From Hordeum vulgare subsp. vulgare (Eukaryota; Streptophyta; Magnoliopsida; Poales; Poaceae), in contig NC_058522.1 of the NCBI RefSeq assembly GCF_904849725.1, forward strand, positions 231,173,084 through 231,237,083: a stretch of DNA of 64,000 nucleotides. The letters are read 5' to 3'. Shown piece by piece: positions 45,267-56,607 of this stretch. Numbering within the stretch: position 1 is the first letter of the stretch; the number at the start of each line of letters is the position of its first letter. A program made the position numbers and the translations under genes. Below the pieces are notes generated by a model. The model saw only the letters and a list, made by a program, of their open reading frames with translations. It did no database searches and was not told the origin of the DNA.

Positions 45267-46169
45267 ATGGCCCACGCTAATGTTCCCCTCAACTTCAACG
45301 CGTTCCTATAGAAAATCAAGATGAAAGACAATGGAAGCAACTATACGGACTGGGTCCATAACTTGAGGCTCATCCTCATATCTTCCAAGAAAATATATGT
45401 CCTTGATGCACCGCTAGGTGACGCACCCGTTTTCCGAGTGGCTCACGACGTTATGAACATCTAGCAGTTGCGTAGTGATGATTACTACCTAATTCGGTGC
45501 GGCATGCTTTACAGTTTAGAACCGGGGCTCCAAAAGCGTTTTGAGAAACATGGAGCATATGAGATGTTCCAAGACCTGAAACTAGTTTTCTAAGCTCATG
45601 CCCGGGTCAAGAGATATGAAGTCTCCGACAAGTTCTTCAGTTGTAAGATGGAGGAAAATGGTTGTGTCAGCAAGCACATACTCAAAATGTCAGAGTTGCA
45701 CAACCGCTTGTCTCAGCTCGGAGTTGATCTTCCGGATGACTCGGTTATTGGCAGAATCCTCCAGTCGCTTCCACCTAGCTAGAAGAGCTTTGCGATGAAC
45801 TACAATATGTAAGGGATGGATAAGTCCATTCCAGAGTTATATTCGATGTTGAAATCAGCGGAGCTGGAAATCAAAAAGCAACATCAAGTGTTGATTGAGA
45901 ATAAGATCACCAGTGAAAAGAAAGGCAAGGGTAAGAAAAACTTCAAGAAGGACCGCAAAGTAGTTGCCGCACCCGGTAAAGTAGTTGTCGGGAAGAAGCC
46001 CAAGAATGAACCCAAGCCTGAGACTTAGTGCTATTATTGCAAGGGAACTGGTCACTAGAAGCGGAACTGCCCCAAGTACTTAGCGGATAAGAATGCCGGC
46101 AATGTCAAAGGTATATATGATATACATGTTATTGATGTGTACCTTACCAGTGCTTGTAGTAGCTCATGA
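45267..46169 (+). pseudogene. gag: Angela-type gag, multiple stops
   Basis: The frame starts ATG at 45267 (MAHANVPLNFNAFL) and is stopped at codon 15 by TAG. The same frame continues with recognisable gag blocks such as NYTDWVHNLRLIL and MFQDLKLVF, a SKHILKMSELHNRL segment, and a Lys-rich region after 45900. The zinc knuckle (CYYCKGTGH then NCPKYL, about 46029-46080) is interrupted by stops. The gene would make the capsid protein that forms virus-like particles. At least five in-frame stops make this copy dead. The frame differs from that of pol because a deletion removed most of the protease between about 46150 and 46200. Confidence 0.82.
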
Positions 46170-46195
46170 GTATTTGAAGACTGGCGAAGGACGAG

Positions 46196-49153
46196 GTGAC
46201 GATGCGCGTCGGGAATGGTTCCAAGGTCGATGTAATCGCTCTCGGCACACTACCTCTACATCTACCTTCGGGATTAGTTTTAAACCTCAATAATTTTTAT
46301 TTAGTACCAGCTTTGAGCATGAACATTGTATCCGGATCTCGTTTGATGCGAGATGGCAACTCATTTCATTCTGAGAATAATGGTTGTTCTATTTACATGA
46401 GAGATATGTTTTATGGTCATGCCCTGCTGGTCAATGGTTTATTCTTAATAAATCTCAAACGTGATGTTACACATATTCATAGTGTGAGTACCAAAAGGTG
46501 TAAGGTTGATAGTGATAGTCCCACATACTTGTGGCAATGCCGCCTTGGTCACATCGGTGTCAAACGCATGAAGAAACTCCATACAGATGGAATTTTGGAG
46601 TCTGTTGATTTTGAATCATTTGACACGTGCGAACCATGACTCATGGGCAAGATGACCAAGACTCAGTTCTCCGGAACAATGGAGCGAACAACCAACTTGT
46701 TGGAAATAATACATACCGATGTATGCGGTCCAATGAGCGTTGAGGCTCACGGTGGATATCGATATGTTCTCACCCTCACTCATGACTTAAGCAGATATGG
46801 GTATGTCTACTTAATGAAACACGAGTCTGAGACCTTTGAAAGGTTCAAAGAATTTCAGAGTGAGGCATAGAATCAACATGACACGAAAATAAAGTTCTTA
46901 TGATCTGATCGTGGAGGAGAATATTTGAGCCACGAGTTTGGCACGCACTTAAGGAAATGTGGAATTGTTTCACAACTCATGCCGCCTGGCGCACCTCAAC
47001 TTAACGGTGTGTCTGAACATTGTAATCACACTCTGTTCGATATGGTGCGATCAATGATGTCTCTTACTAATTTACCGCTGTCATTTTGGAGATATGCATT
47101 GGAGACTGCCACATTGACATTAAATAGGGCACCATCTAAATCCATTGAGACGACACCGTATGAATTATGGTTCGGTAAGAAACCTAAGCTGCCATTTCTG
47201 AAAGTTTGGCGATGCGATGCTTATGTCAATAAACTTCAACATGAAAAGCTCAAATCCAAGTCGGAAAGGTGCGTCTTCATAGGATACCCTAAGGAAACTA
47301 TAGGGTATACCTTCTACCTCCGATCCGAAGGCAAGATCTTTGTAGCCAAGAATGGATCCTTTATGGAGAAAGAGTTTCTCTCGAAAGAGGTGAGTGGGAG
47401 GAAAGTAGAACTTGATGAAGTAATTGTACCCCCTCTCAGACAGGAGAGTAGCGCGGTGCAGGAAAATGTTTCTGTGGTGCCTGCACGGACTAGAAAGGAA
47501 GTTAATGATGATGATCATGAAACTTCGGATCAAGTTACTACTGAACTTTGTAGGTCCACAAAGAGACGTTCTGCACCAGAGTGGTACGACCGCCCTGTCT
47601 TGGCAATCATGTTGTTAGACAACAGTGAACCTTCGAACTATGAAGAAGCAATAGCGGGCCCGGATTCCAACAAATGGCTTGAAGCCATGAAATCCGAGAT
47701 AAGATCCATGTATGAGAACAAAGTATGGACTTTGGTGGACTTGCCCGATGATCAGCAAGCCACAGAAAATAAATGGGTCTTTAAGAAGAAGACTGACGCG
47801 GATGGTAATGTGACCATCTATAAGGCTCAACTTGTCGCTAAGGGTTATCGACAAGTTCAAGGAGTTGACTATTATGAGACTTTCTCACCCGTAGCGATCC
47901 TGAAGTCCGTCCGAATCATGTTAGGACTTGTTGCATTTTATGATTATGAAATCTGGCAAATGGATGTCAAAACGGCATTCCTCAACGGCTTTCTTAAGGA
48001 AGAATTGTATATGACGCAACCAGAAGGTTTTGTCGATCCTAAAATTGCTGACAAGGTATTCAAGCTCCAATGCTCCATCTATGGGCTGATGCAAGCATCT
48101 CGGAATTGGAAAATTCTCTTTGACGAGGTGATCAAAGTGTTTGGATTTGTACAGACTTATGGAGAAGCCTGTATTTACAAGAAAATGAGTGGGAGCTCTG
48201 TAGCAATTCTCGTTTTATATGTGGATGACATATTGTTGATGGGAAATGATATAGAAATTTTGGAAAGCATAAAGGCCTACTTGAATAAGTGTTTTTCAAT
48301 GAAGGACCTTGGAGAAGCTGCTTACATATTAGGCATCAAGATCTATAGAGATAGATCAAGATGCCTCATTGGTCTTTCACAAAGCACATACCTTGACAAG
48401 ATATTGAAGAAGTTCAATATGGATAAGTCCAAGAAGGGGTTCTTGCCTGTATTGCAAGGTGTGAGATTCATCACAGCTCAATGCCCGACCACGGCAGAAG
48501 ATAGAGAAAAGATAAGTATCATCCCCTATGCATCAGCCGTAGTCTCTATTATGTATGCCATGTTGTGTACCAGGCATGATGTTTACCTTGCCATAACTTC
48601 GGTAGGGAGATACCAAAGTGATCCCGGAGTGGATCACTCGACAGCGATCAAGAATATCATTAAGTACCTGAAAAGGACTAAAGATATGTTTCTCGTTTAT
48701 GGAGGTACCAAAAAGCTCATCATAAAGGGTTACGTTGATGCTAGCTTCGACACAGATCGGGATGACTCCAAGTCACAAACTGGATACGTGTATATTTTGA
48801 ATGGTGGGGCAGTCAGCTGGTGCAGTTGCAAGCAAAGCGTCGTGGCGGCATCTACATGTGAAGCGGAGTACATAGCTGCTTCGGAAGCAGTGCATGAAGG
48901 AGTCTGGATGAAGGAGTTTATCATCGAACTAGGAGTGATTCCCAGTGCGTCGGGCCCGATGACTTTCTTCTGTGACAACACTATAGCTATTGCCATAGCC
49001 AAGGAGCCTAGGTTTCACAAGAACACCAAGCACATCAAGCACCGCTTCAACACCATTCGGGGATACATTCAGGATCGTCACCTCATCCTTCGCCAGTCTC
49101 CACTTATTCCGCAGCTCCTGCTTTACATAACGAGTAAAGAGACTTGCCAGTAA
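46196..49153 (+). pseudogene. pol: Angela-type pol: integrase, RT, RNase H
   Basis: One forward frame covers the region, broken by TGA (46637), TAG (46868) and TGA (about 46909), then open for more than 700 codons to 49153. The protease DTG motif is absent, lost in a deletion; the frame starts in the protease tail. Integrase shows LWQCRLGHIGVKRMKKLH (zinc-binding part), D in HTDVCGP (46718), D in SDRGGEYL and E in NGVSEH. RT has KWVFKKKTDADG, MDVKTAFLNG and active-site YVDD (48218-48229). RNase H has YVDASFDTD, STCEAEYIAAS and CDNTIAIAIA. The final residues after 49125 come from LTR sequence fused by deletion. The long open stretch suggests modest age, yet the early stops exclude a full polyprotein. 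Confidence 0.88.
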
Positions 49154-49971
49154 TGAGATTGAACAAGGTATAGGGATACCGATAAATGTATCTCGGGCAA
49201 GTATCATACCGATAGACAAAGGGAATTGTATACGGGATTAAGTGAATCCTCGACATCGTGGTTCATCCAATGAGATCATCGTGGAACATGTGGGAGCCAA
49301 TATGTCTATCCAGACCCGCTATTGGTTATTGGTCGGAGAGGCGTCTCGGTCATGTCTGCATGGTTCCCGAACCCGTAGGGTGAACACACTTAAGGTTCGA
49401 TGAGGCTAGAATTGTAATGGGAATTGTATATGTGGTTACCAAAAGTTGTTCGGAGTCCCGGATGAGATCCTGAATGTCACGAGGAGTTCCGGAATAGTCT
49501 GGAGGTGAAGATTTATATATGGGAAGTCCAGTATCGGTCACCGGAAAGGTTTCGGGTTTTATCGGTATTGTACCGGGACCATTGAAAGGGTTCCGGAGGT
49601 CCACCGGGAGGGGACACCTGTCTAGGAGGGCCACATGGGCCAAAAGAGGGAGGGAGACAGCTCCGTGATGGGCTGGTGCGCACCATCAAAGGAGCCCAAG
49701 GCGCCTAGGGCTGAAACCCTAGGGCGGGGGGCTGCCTCCCACCAACTTGGTAGGCAAGCCTCCCCCTTGGCAGCCACCGCCCCCTCCTAGGGTTTCCTAG
49801 GGTGGCGGGCACCCTCTCCCCTTCCCCCTATAAATAGAGGAGGGGTGAGAGGGATGGAGACACAACTAAACCATCCCCCTTGGCGCAGCCCTACCCCTCC
49901 TCTTCTCCTCCTCCGTGCCGCTTGGCGAAGCTCTTCCGGAGAACCACAAGCTCCACTGCCACCATGCCGTT
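49126..49971 (+). repeat. Truncated 3' LTR of the Angela-type element
   Basis: From acgagtaaagagactt the sequence matches 42845-43690 of the 5' LTR. It has the TATA region ccctataaatagagg (about 49827). It starts mid-LTR because of the deletion and ends where element G begins. Confidence 0.88.
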
Positions 49972-51427
49972 TGATATGTCCCCAAACTCTTTTGCCCTTG
50001 TTTTGGTCTCTAATTTGCATGATTTGAATGGAACTAACCCGGACTGACGCTGTTTTCAGCAGAGTTGCCATGGTGTTGTTTTTGGGCAGAAATAGAAGTT
50101 CTCGGAATGACCTAGAAATCTACGAGGATTTTTTGTGGAATATATAAAAAATACTGGCGCAAGAATCAACTCGAGGGACAGAGCCAGGAGCTCACAATCC
50201 CACCAGCCCCCCCCCCCCCGGTCGGGCCTGGCAGGCTTGTGAGCCCCTCGGGGCTCCGCCACATCCAATTCCAGCTCTATATATCCTCCTTCGACCGGAA
50301 CAAATCACAAGGAAGGGTTCATCGCGTTTTTCGATACGGAGGCGCCGCCACCACCTATTCTTCCTCTGGAGGGCAGATCTGGAGTCCGTTATGGGCTCCG
50401 GATAGGGGAGATCGTCGCCATCGTCATCACCAACCTTCCTTCATAACCAATTCCATGATGCTCTTCATCGTTCATGAGTAATCTCATCATAGGCTTGCTG
50501 TACGGTGATGGGTTGGATGAGATCTATCATGTAATCGTGTTAGTTTTGATGGGGATTGATCCCTATTATCCACTATGTTCTGAGATTGATGTTGCTACTA
50601 CTTTGCCATGCTTAATGTTTTCACTAGGGCCCGAGTGCCATGATTTCATATCTGAACCTATTATGTTCTCATCAATATATGTGTGTTCTTGATCCTATCT
50701 TGCAAGTTGTAGTCACCTAATATGTGTTATGACCCGGCAACCCCGGAGTGAAAATAGCCGGAACCACTCCCGGAGATGACCATAGTATGAGTTCATGTAT
50801 TCACTAAGTGCTAATGCGTTGTTCCGGTTCTCTATTAAAAGGAGAACCTTAATATCCCGTAGTTTCCATTAGAACTCCGCTGCCATGGGAGGGATGGACA
50901 ATAGATGTCATGCAAGTTCTTTTCCCTAAGCACGTATGAGTATATACGGAATACATGCCTACATTACATTGACGAACTGGAGCTAGTTGCATATCTCCCC
51001 GTGTTATAACTGTTCCATGATGAATGTCATCCGACATAATTATCCATCACTGATCCAATGCCTACGAGTTTTTCCTACTAGTCCTTGCTACGTTACTTTG
51101 CCGCTACTGCTGTCACTTCTGCTACTGTTACTGCTACCGTTGTCACTGCTGCTACCGTTACTTTGCCGCTACTGCTGTCACTTCTGCTATTGTTACCGCT
51201 ACTGTTGTCACTGCTGCTACTGTTACCGTTGCTACTGTTGCTATCACACTACTTTGCTACTGAAACTTTGTTGCAAATACTAAGTCTTTCAGGTGTGGCT
51301 GAATTGACAACTCAACTGCTAATACTCGAGAATATTCTTTGGCTTCCCCTTGTGTCGAATCAACAAATTTGGGTTGAATACTCTACCCTCGAAAACTGTT
51401 GCGATCCCCTATAGTTGTGGATTATCA
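49972..51427 (+). repeat. 5' LTR of element G
   Basis: It starts TGATATGTCC and ends GTGGATTATCA, giving TGATA/TATCA-like inverted ends and 1,456 bp. It carries a C-run (about 50208-50219) and an irregular CTG/TAC trinucleotide tract (51100-51250). Confidence 0.82.
51100..51250 (+). repeat. Imperfect trinucleotide tract in the G LTR
   Basis: Many tandem variants of ctgctac, ctgttac and ctgtcac occur, with longer duplicated blocks (ccgctactgctgtcacttc appears twice, about 51102 and 51167). It produces long Leu-rich chance ORFs. Confidence 0.85.
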
Positions 51428-51438
51428 AGACTATTTTC

Positions 51439-51455
51439 TGGCGCCGTTACCGGGG
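51439..51455 (+). promoter_or_regulatory. Primer-binding site of G (tRNA-Asp)
   Basis: TGGCGCCGTTACCGGGG matches the complement of the plant tRNA-Asp 3' end with one mismatch (A for G). The reverse-strand element at 63140-63156 has the perfect version. Confidence 0.85.
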
Positions 51456-51506
51456 AGGGCTAGCACTATTCTCTGATTCACTTGGGATTTACGTCTGTTG
51501 ATCACT

Positions 51507-52737
51507 ATGAGGAATCCGAGAGATCCAAAAACTAAAGTCTTGCCCTCAGCTACGAGGACAGGTAAGGAACTGCCATCTAGCTCTGCACTTGATTCACCTT
51601 CAGTTATGAGTAAGTTTGCGACACCACCTCCTGCTAGAAATTCTGATATGTCGTTTGTGCTTGATGATGCTACTTCTGCTATCCATGATGCTTGTGATGA
51701 TGCTTTACTTGATACTGCTTTGCCACTAGGTGCATTCCTTGAGGCACAAATTGCTAGAGTTGCTGCTGAATGTGATGATACTTCTGAAACTACTGAGATT
51801 ATAGAAGTAGAACTTACTATTTCACCTGTTAGAACTAGCTCTCCTAGATATGAATTGCCTGATATACCTGAGGGTTATGTTATGGAGGGAGAGATAGCTC
51901 AGGACTTTCTTGCTTGTAAGGATAGCTATGATCTTGAGAAATTACTGTGCAAGTGGAAAGAAAAATCTCTGAACGCTAGGATGAAATACGATCCTAAGTT
52001 TGCTACTTCGCCTATCTTTGTGACTGATAAGGATTATGAATTCTCTATCGATCCTGAGTTAATCACTTTGGTCGAATCTGATCCTTTTCATGGTTACGAG
52101 TCTGAAACGGTTGTAGCACATCTTACTAAGCTGCACGATATAGCCACCCTATTCACGAGTGAGGAAAAGATCCGCCACTACTATATCCTTAAGTTGTTTC
52201 CTTTCTCCCTAAAGGATGATGCTAAGACTTGGTTCACTTCTCTTGCTCCTGGTTGTGTGCGTAGTCCCCAGGATATGATCTACTACTTCTCTGAGAAATA
52301 TTTTCCTGCCCATAAGAAACAAGCTGCCTTGCAGGAAATATATAACTTTGTGCAAGTTGAAGAAGAGAGTCTCCCACAAGCTTGGGGAGGCTTGTCCAGT
52401 TACTGAATGCTTTGCCTGATCACCCTCTTGAGAAGAATGAAATACTTGATATCTTCTATAATGGACTAACCGATGCTTCTAGGGACCACTTAGATAGTTG
52501 TGCTGGTTGTGTTTTCAGGGAAGGAACTATGGAACAAGCTGAGATTCTATTGAATAATATCTTGTGCAATGAGAATGCTTGGACTATTCCCGAACCACCT
52601 CCGAAGACAACTCTTAAGAAAAGAGGTATCCTATTCCTTGGTCCTGAAGATATGCAAGAAGCTAAGAAATCTATGAAAGAGAAAGGCATTAAATCTGAAG
52701 ATGTCAAAAATCTACCACCTATCGAAGAGATCCATGG
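51507..52737 (+). pseudogene. gag: Gypsy gag of element G, first part
   Basis: The ATG at 51507 (MRNPRDPKTK) is chosen over the in-frame ATG at 51498 because gag proteins of this type begin this way. The frame includes PDIPEGYVMEGEIAQDF and KYDPKFATSPIFV, then the retrotransposon gag domain (about residues 220-300: LKLFPFSLKDDAKTWF). The segment DMIYYFSEKYFPAHKKQAAL leads to a frameshift near 52385. The next frame carries on with LLNALPDHPLEKNEILDIFYNGL to 52737, where the CACTA element cuts it. A related reverse-strand fragment lies at 13978-15377. Capsid function is assumed from the family; this copy cannot make a full protein. Confidence 0.85.
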
Positions 52738-53302
52738 CACTACAAGAATAGCCCCTATAAAGCAACACAAATTCTACAACGTTGTGACTATATGTTGTTA
52801 GTATCGCAATAGATACAGATATAAGCGTTGTAGCATATCCATATTTGAATCTCATCACCCTAGCATGGTACATATATTAAAACAGAGCATAGGAGAGAGA
52901 AACAGAACCCCCAATTCCCCTCATCTTGCCAAACCGCTGCCATATCCACCTCATCTCCCTTCTGTAACCCCATCACCGCCGGCCCTCCCCATCGCCTCCG
53001 ACCATCCCCCTCGTCCCATCCCATCTCCTAGCTCTGGAGGTTTTCTAATCCGCCACGCCTCGCACCCACGCATCCCTCTCGCGTCCCATCTCTCGCTCTT
53101 CACGCGGCTCCTCCTTGCGTCACCTACGGCGGCTGAGTCTGGCGACATCTAGCGGATCCCAAACCGCCAGGAACATCCCGACGTCCCCTCGCACCGCGGC
53201 GCTTTCCATCCAGCTAGATCCGATGCTCGCAGCCACACAAACCCACCCCGCTACCCTCCCCCCTAGCTAGGGTTTCGGGCGTAGGCTCCGGCGCCGGTGG
53301 CC

Positions 53303-53583
53303 ATGTGGTCTTCCCTCGTCCAGTGAGTGCATCCCCTCCCTTTGCTTCGTACTCCCTCTCCCCCCATTCTCTAACATATGCTCTTCTCTTCTCCTGTAGA
53401 GATGCAGGGAGGAATCGTTGGTGGATAGCCATGTTGCTACTCGGGACAAAGCAGCAATGGATCCTGCTCCTCCCTATCCACCTCTGGCTTCACGTGATTT
53501 GGTCCACTCCTCCTCTTTGCTCTAGTTTCTGGCATATATCCACCACATCTCTCCCTAGGCTGATTAAAGAATTAATGCCATGA
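53303..53583 (+). other. Possible two-exon mini-gene in the CACTA element
   Basis: An ATG at 53303 in a GC-rich leader starts a 20-base exon. A GTGAGT donor (53323) and a pyrimidine-rich acceptor ending GTAG (53399), with a ctaac branch-point-like word, bound a 77-bp intron. Joining the exons keeps an open frame of 67 codons to a TGA at 53581-53583. The second exon is rich in Trp and Leu, with a hydrophobic stretch. No domain is recognised. CACTA elements often capture gene fragments, so this may be a captured first exon region; chance is also possible. Confidence 0.25.
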
Positions 53584-53599
53584 TGATTGTTGCAGCAGA

Positions 53600-55586
53600 A
53601 TAGGAAGTCCAGCGACGACAGTTTAAATCGGATGGGGGCAACGAGGCTACCACGCAGTTGTACGATGACCTGGCAGGGAGATGATTAAACACACTCTACT
53701 CTGTTCCAGGTCTCGATTGTTACTCTTGCCCCCACTATGGAGAGTCGGCCTTTATCACCAGATTCCATATTTTGTTTCTGTAGCTAGCTAGAGCGTTGAG
53801 TTCTTTGTGAAAGCCAAATTTATTTTCTTGATATAAATTAGTTGATGAAGAAATTTGTTAGTTATATGTGTTTCTACGAGCACCATTGTTCGCCCCGTTA
53901 TACTCCGTATGGAGTGGAGAAGAGTCATGAGGGGTGGTCTTCATGTCCTCTAGTGGCAATGCAAAATTCTGCTTTCGGGTTGTATTAGCTATGTCAATAA
54001 CTGAAATACGAGCCACCTAGTTGACTATGATATTAATAGCTCAATTTGCATCCGAATTTCCATGTCAGCCCATGCTAGACAAAGTAATTAATTAGTTGAT
54101 TTTTGGACATACATGCTTTCATAAATTTATGTCATTTCTTATGTATATCCACCAGAACTGCAGTTAACTTCCTGGTATATTTTATTTATCTTCTGAGTTT
54201 CAGGATTAAGATAAGCAACTATGATACTGAGAGATTACATAGTTTTCTATAATGTGATGCTTAGCATATCAGCTTCCCTGCTTTTACTAGGTAGGAAGAC
54301 TACAATCCCACTTCCGATGCAAAAGTTATGCTAATAGCAAGGAGTAAATGATTTGTACAAGTTCATGTTTACGTCATAGGTTGGTAATGAGGTTTCAATA
54401 TAAAATGGAACATTCTTGAATGTTCTTGTGGAATGTTCCTACAATCATTATTATGGGAGTAATATTCTAAACATTTGTTACTAACAACATATATATCATT
54501 CCTCTCAGTTTCATTATCTGGATTACAGAGCAGCCCCTTATGGAGAACATAATAAGGTAATTGAGCTACTTTCCACAATATCCTCAGTAATGGTGTGTGG
54601 TTCCGAAGCAGTCCTTTATTTTGTTCCAAAATTACTGTTTTCCACCCTTTTCATGTTCTGAACAATAAAAGATGCATGCCCAAGGCTTTCTAAATTATGT
54701 TAGATGTATGTCTCATGCAAATTGTACACACTCCAATTAAAGAATTATTGTGATTAGTCATGGTGAGTGCATATATACCGTGTTGTGTGAAAATTTTGTA
54801 GCTTCATAGAAACTGTATGCATGTCCCTCCATCGTTTCTTAACGTTTTGATATTTAGGTCCTTCTGGCTCTCTATACATATTGCATAAGTAGTGACTTTG
54901 TGTCGACTAATTTATTTTTACCCAAACACGAATTACCATGTGAACCAAGATGATGTGTTGAATAACTTCATTAGCCCCTTTACCACAACTGCTGTGTAAC
55001 TAATATTTAAATTATGTTTACAAACACAAACTGAATGTATATTTGTACAATATTGTATTTTACTCGTATGCTTCGATCAGGATCTCATGTGGAAGTGGGA
55101 GAAGGGACGCCACCAATCTGTGCCGGTTTGTGTTGCTCCAACCGTTTCACTACATACCATAAAAATGCTTATCTTTGTTCCATTTGACATGTTCAACATT
55201 GGAAAACATGTATACATATGCAACGATTTCTGCCATACACTAAGACACCCATATTAGGCTCATATATTTGAAGTACGTAACATGAACCCCTCAAAGAAAT
55301 GGTAAACTAATTCATATGGGTTCATAATCACCTTGAGGTAAGTTATGAATGTATTTCTATCTACTATGTATGCTAGTAATTTGTTATGTATAACAAATAT
55401 TACATGGCCTTCTGCATTTGCACGTGACTAATAACCCGCCTCTATCATTACTTGCATCATGTCAATTCATTGGCTGTTAACAGTTCATTTTGGTATTTTC
55501 TTTATAGATTCAAAAAATATATGGATAATTATATGGGTGTTGTGGCAAGTATACTGCAATGATGACGATGATGTTCCAGTTCATGA

Positions 55587-55620
<34 letters not shown>

Positions 55621-56130
55621 GGTGGATGCTTTCAGTTTTAGTTAAGTTGTAGGGATGCTGTTCCTGTTGGATGATGTTACTCAATTAAATTTTCGTTAAG
55701 TTGTAGGGATGTAAAGAAAACATTTATATTATGCATCTCATTGGGATGATGTTCCTTCAGTAATATCCACTATTGTAATCCAACAGTTTTATCCAATATA
55801 TGATTTCTTCCTCTTGTGAGTATATTATCTTATTTTTTCTCATTGTGTGAAGCATATCCAATGCATAAATACAACATTATATGGATAATTAATTTAATTT
55901 ATGGCAATATATAATAATAAATGATAATAATAATCACATTATATATGTACCCGCATCAAACCTTGCAAATTCTCTCTTAGCCAAATCAACGAGATTTGGA
56001 TTCCTATACATTAAGCACCAACATATAATACTGTTGTAGAAGTCGATTGTATGTGTTGTACTCTTGCAACGGTACCTTTTACCAACAGTAAAATAAGCGT
56101 TGCATTATGTATTTGCAACACTGGATAAGG
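53600..56130. other. AT-rich interior of the CACTA element
   Basis: No frame is longer than about 90 codons and none has a recognisable domain. It contains a (GAT)n(GGT)n stretch at about 55583-55626. I see nothing else in it. Confidence 0.7.
55583..55626 (+). repeat. (GAT)n(GGT)n microsatellite
   Basis: Seven or so gat units pass directly into about seven ggt units. Confidence 0.9.
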
Positions 56131-56231
56131 CAACGCATCTCAAACCGTTGGTAAAGAGGCTAGCAACGCATATATGGACGTTTAGATACGGTAAAAAGCA
56201 TTGCTATAGGGAGCGTCATGTTGTAGTGTGG

Positions 56232-56607
56232 TCTTGATAACCCGACACAGGTAGTAGAGGTAAATTCTCTTCGTAGATTCAATGAGAGTGATATTCCTTT
56301 TGATAAACCTGCTAGCTTATGACTGGATGAATTTGATAACTTCGTTGCCAAACAACAAAGTTTCAATGATTATGTTAGCAGCCAATTGGAACAGAATGCT
56401 CGTATGCTTAGTCATTTAAGTGCTTGTGTGGACAGAAACGTCGATGATCTTAAGCTTTTGAGTAAACATGCCTCTGTGGTTACTACTCAAGTAGAACAAG
56501 TACTTGAGGCTCAAAATGACTTGCTCAATGAGTTGAATGACAATTCTATCAGAGTTATCATTAGAGGTGGTAGAATGACCCAGGAACCTTTGTATCCTGA
56601 GGGTCAT
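56232..56607 (+). pseudogene. gag: Gypsy gag of element G, second part
   Basis: This resumes gag after the CACTA element. One stop (TGA near 56320) precedes an open stretch containing FDNFVAKQQSFNDYV, LEQNARMLSHL and VVTTQVEQVLEAQNDLL, a coiled-coil-like region. It then reaches MTQEPLYPEGH before the insertion of the reverse-strand Gypsy LTR. The open frame continues to 56862 only by running into LTR sequence. The last gag bases, GTCAT (56603-56607), are the presumed target duplication of that insertion. Confidence 0.75.

Larger units (their letters stand above)
42256..49971 (+). mobile_element. Angela/BARE-type Copia retrotransposon, 3' end truncated
   Basis: The 5' LTR (42256-43979) has the start ttggaaatgtgccctagagg and the end ttccccaaca typical of the Triticeae Angela/WIS/BARE group. 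The interior holds gag and pol in order protease, integrase, RT and RNase H. At about 49125 the RNase H end joins directly to the middle of the LTR sequence (matching 42845 onward), so the 3' end of pol, the polypurine tract and the first part of the 3' LTR are deleted. The remaining 3' LTR is cut at 49972 by element G. Gag has several stops and the pol frame has three stops before the long open part. Confidence 0.88.
52738..56228. mobile_element. CACTA DNA transposon, non-autonomous, 3.5 kb
   Basis: The 5' end CACTACAAGAATAGCCCC and the 3' end ...ACATGTTG-type sequence finishing GTTGTAGTG form imperfect terminal inverted repeats of about 28 bp, and both ends share CTATA and GCAA blocks. A 3-bp target duplication, TGG, is at 52735-52737 and 56229-56231. 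Subterminal sequence near the 3' end repeats caacg/cgttg words. No transposase is present. The GC-rich left part (about 52900-53600) looks like a gene 5' region, while the rest is AT-rich and non-coding. It interrupts gag of element G, which resumes at 56232. Confidence 0.9.
49972..56607 (+). mobile_element. Gypsy element G: LTR, primer site and gag
   Basis: It comprises a 5' LTR, a tRNA-Asp primer site and gag, interrupted at 52738 by a CACTA element and at 56608 by a reverse-strand Gypsy element. The rest lies beyond that second insertion, outside the window. The preceding bases (ccgtt) belong to the Angela 3' LTR. The gag and primer-site type put it with Athila-like Gypsy elements, as an inference. 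Confidence 0.85.

Noticed and set aside
47165..47860. Reverse-strand ORFs of 122 and 81 codons inside the Angela pol region
   Set aside because: Shadows of the forward integrase/RT frame, which has clear catalytic motifs.
50987..51414. Leu-rich ORFs of 98 and 109 codons resembling membrane proteins
   Set aside because: Two frames are open across the same ctgctac trinucleotide tract in an LTR; repeat artefact.
52738..56228. LTR retrotransposon or host gene as explanation for the gag interruption
   Set aside because: Terminal CACTA repeats and a 3-bp TGG duplication fit a CACTA transposon; no LTR pair or long gene is present.
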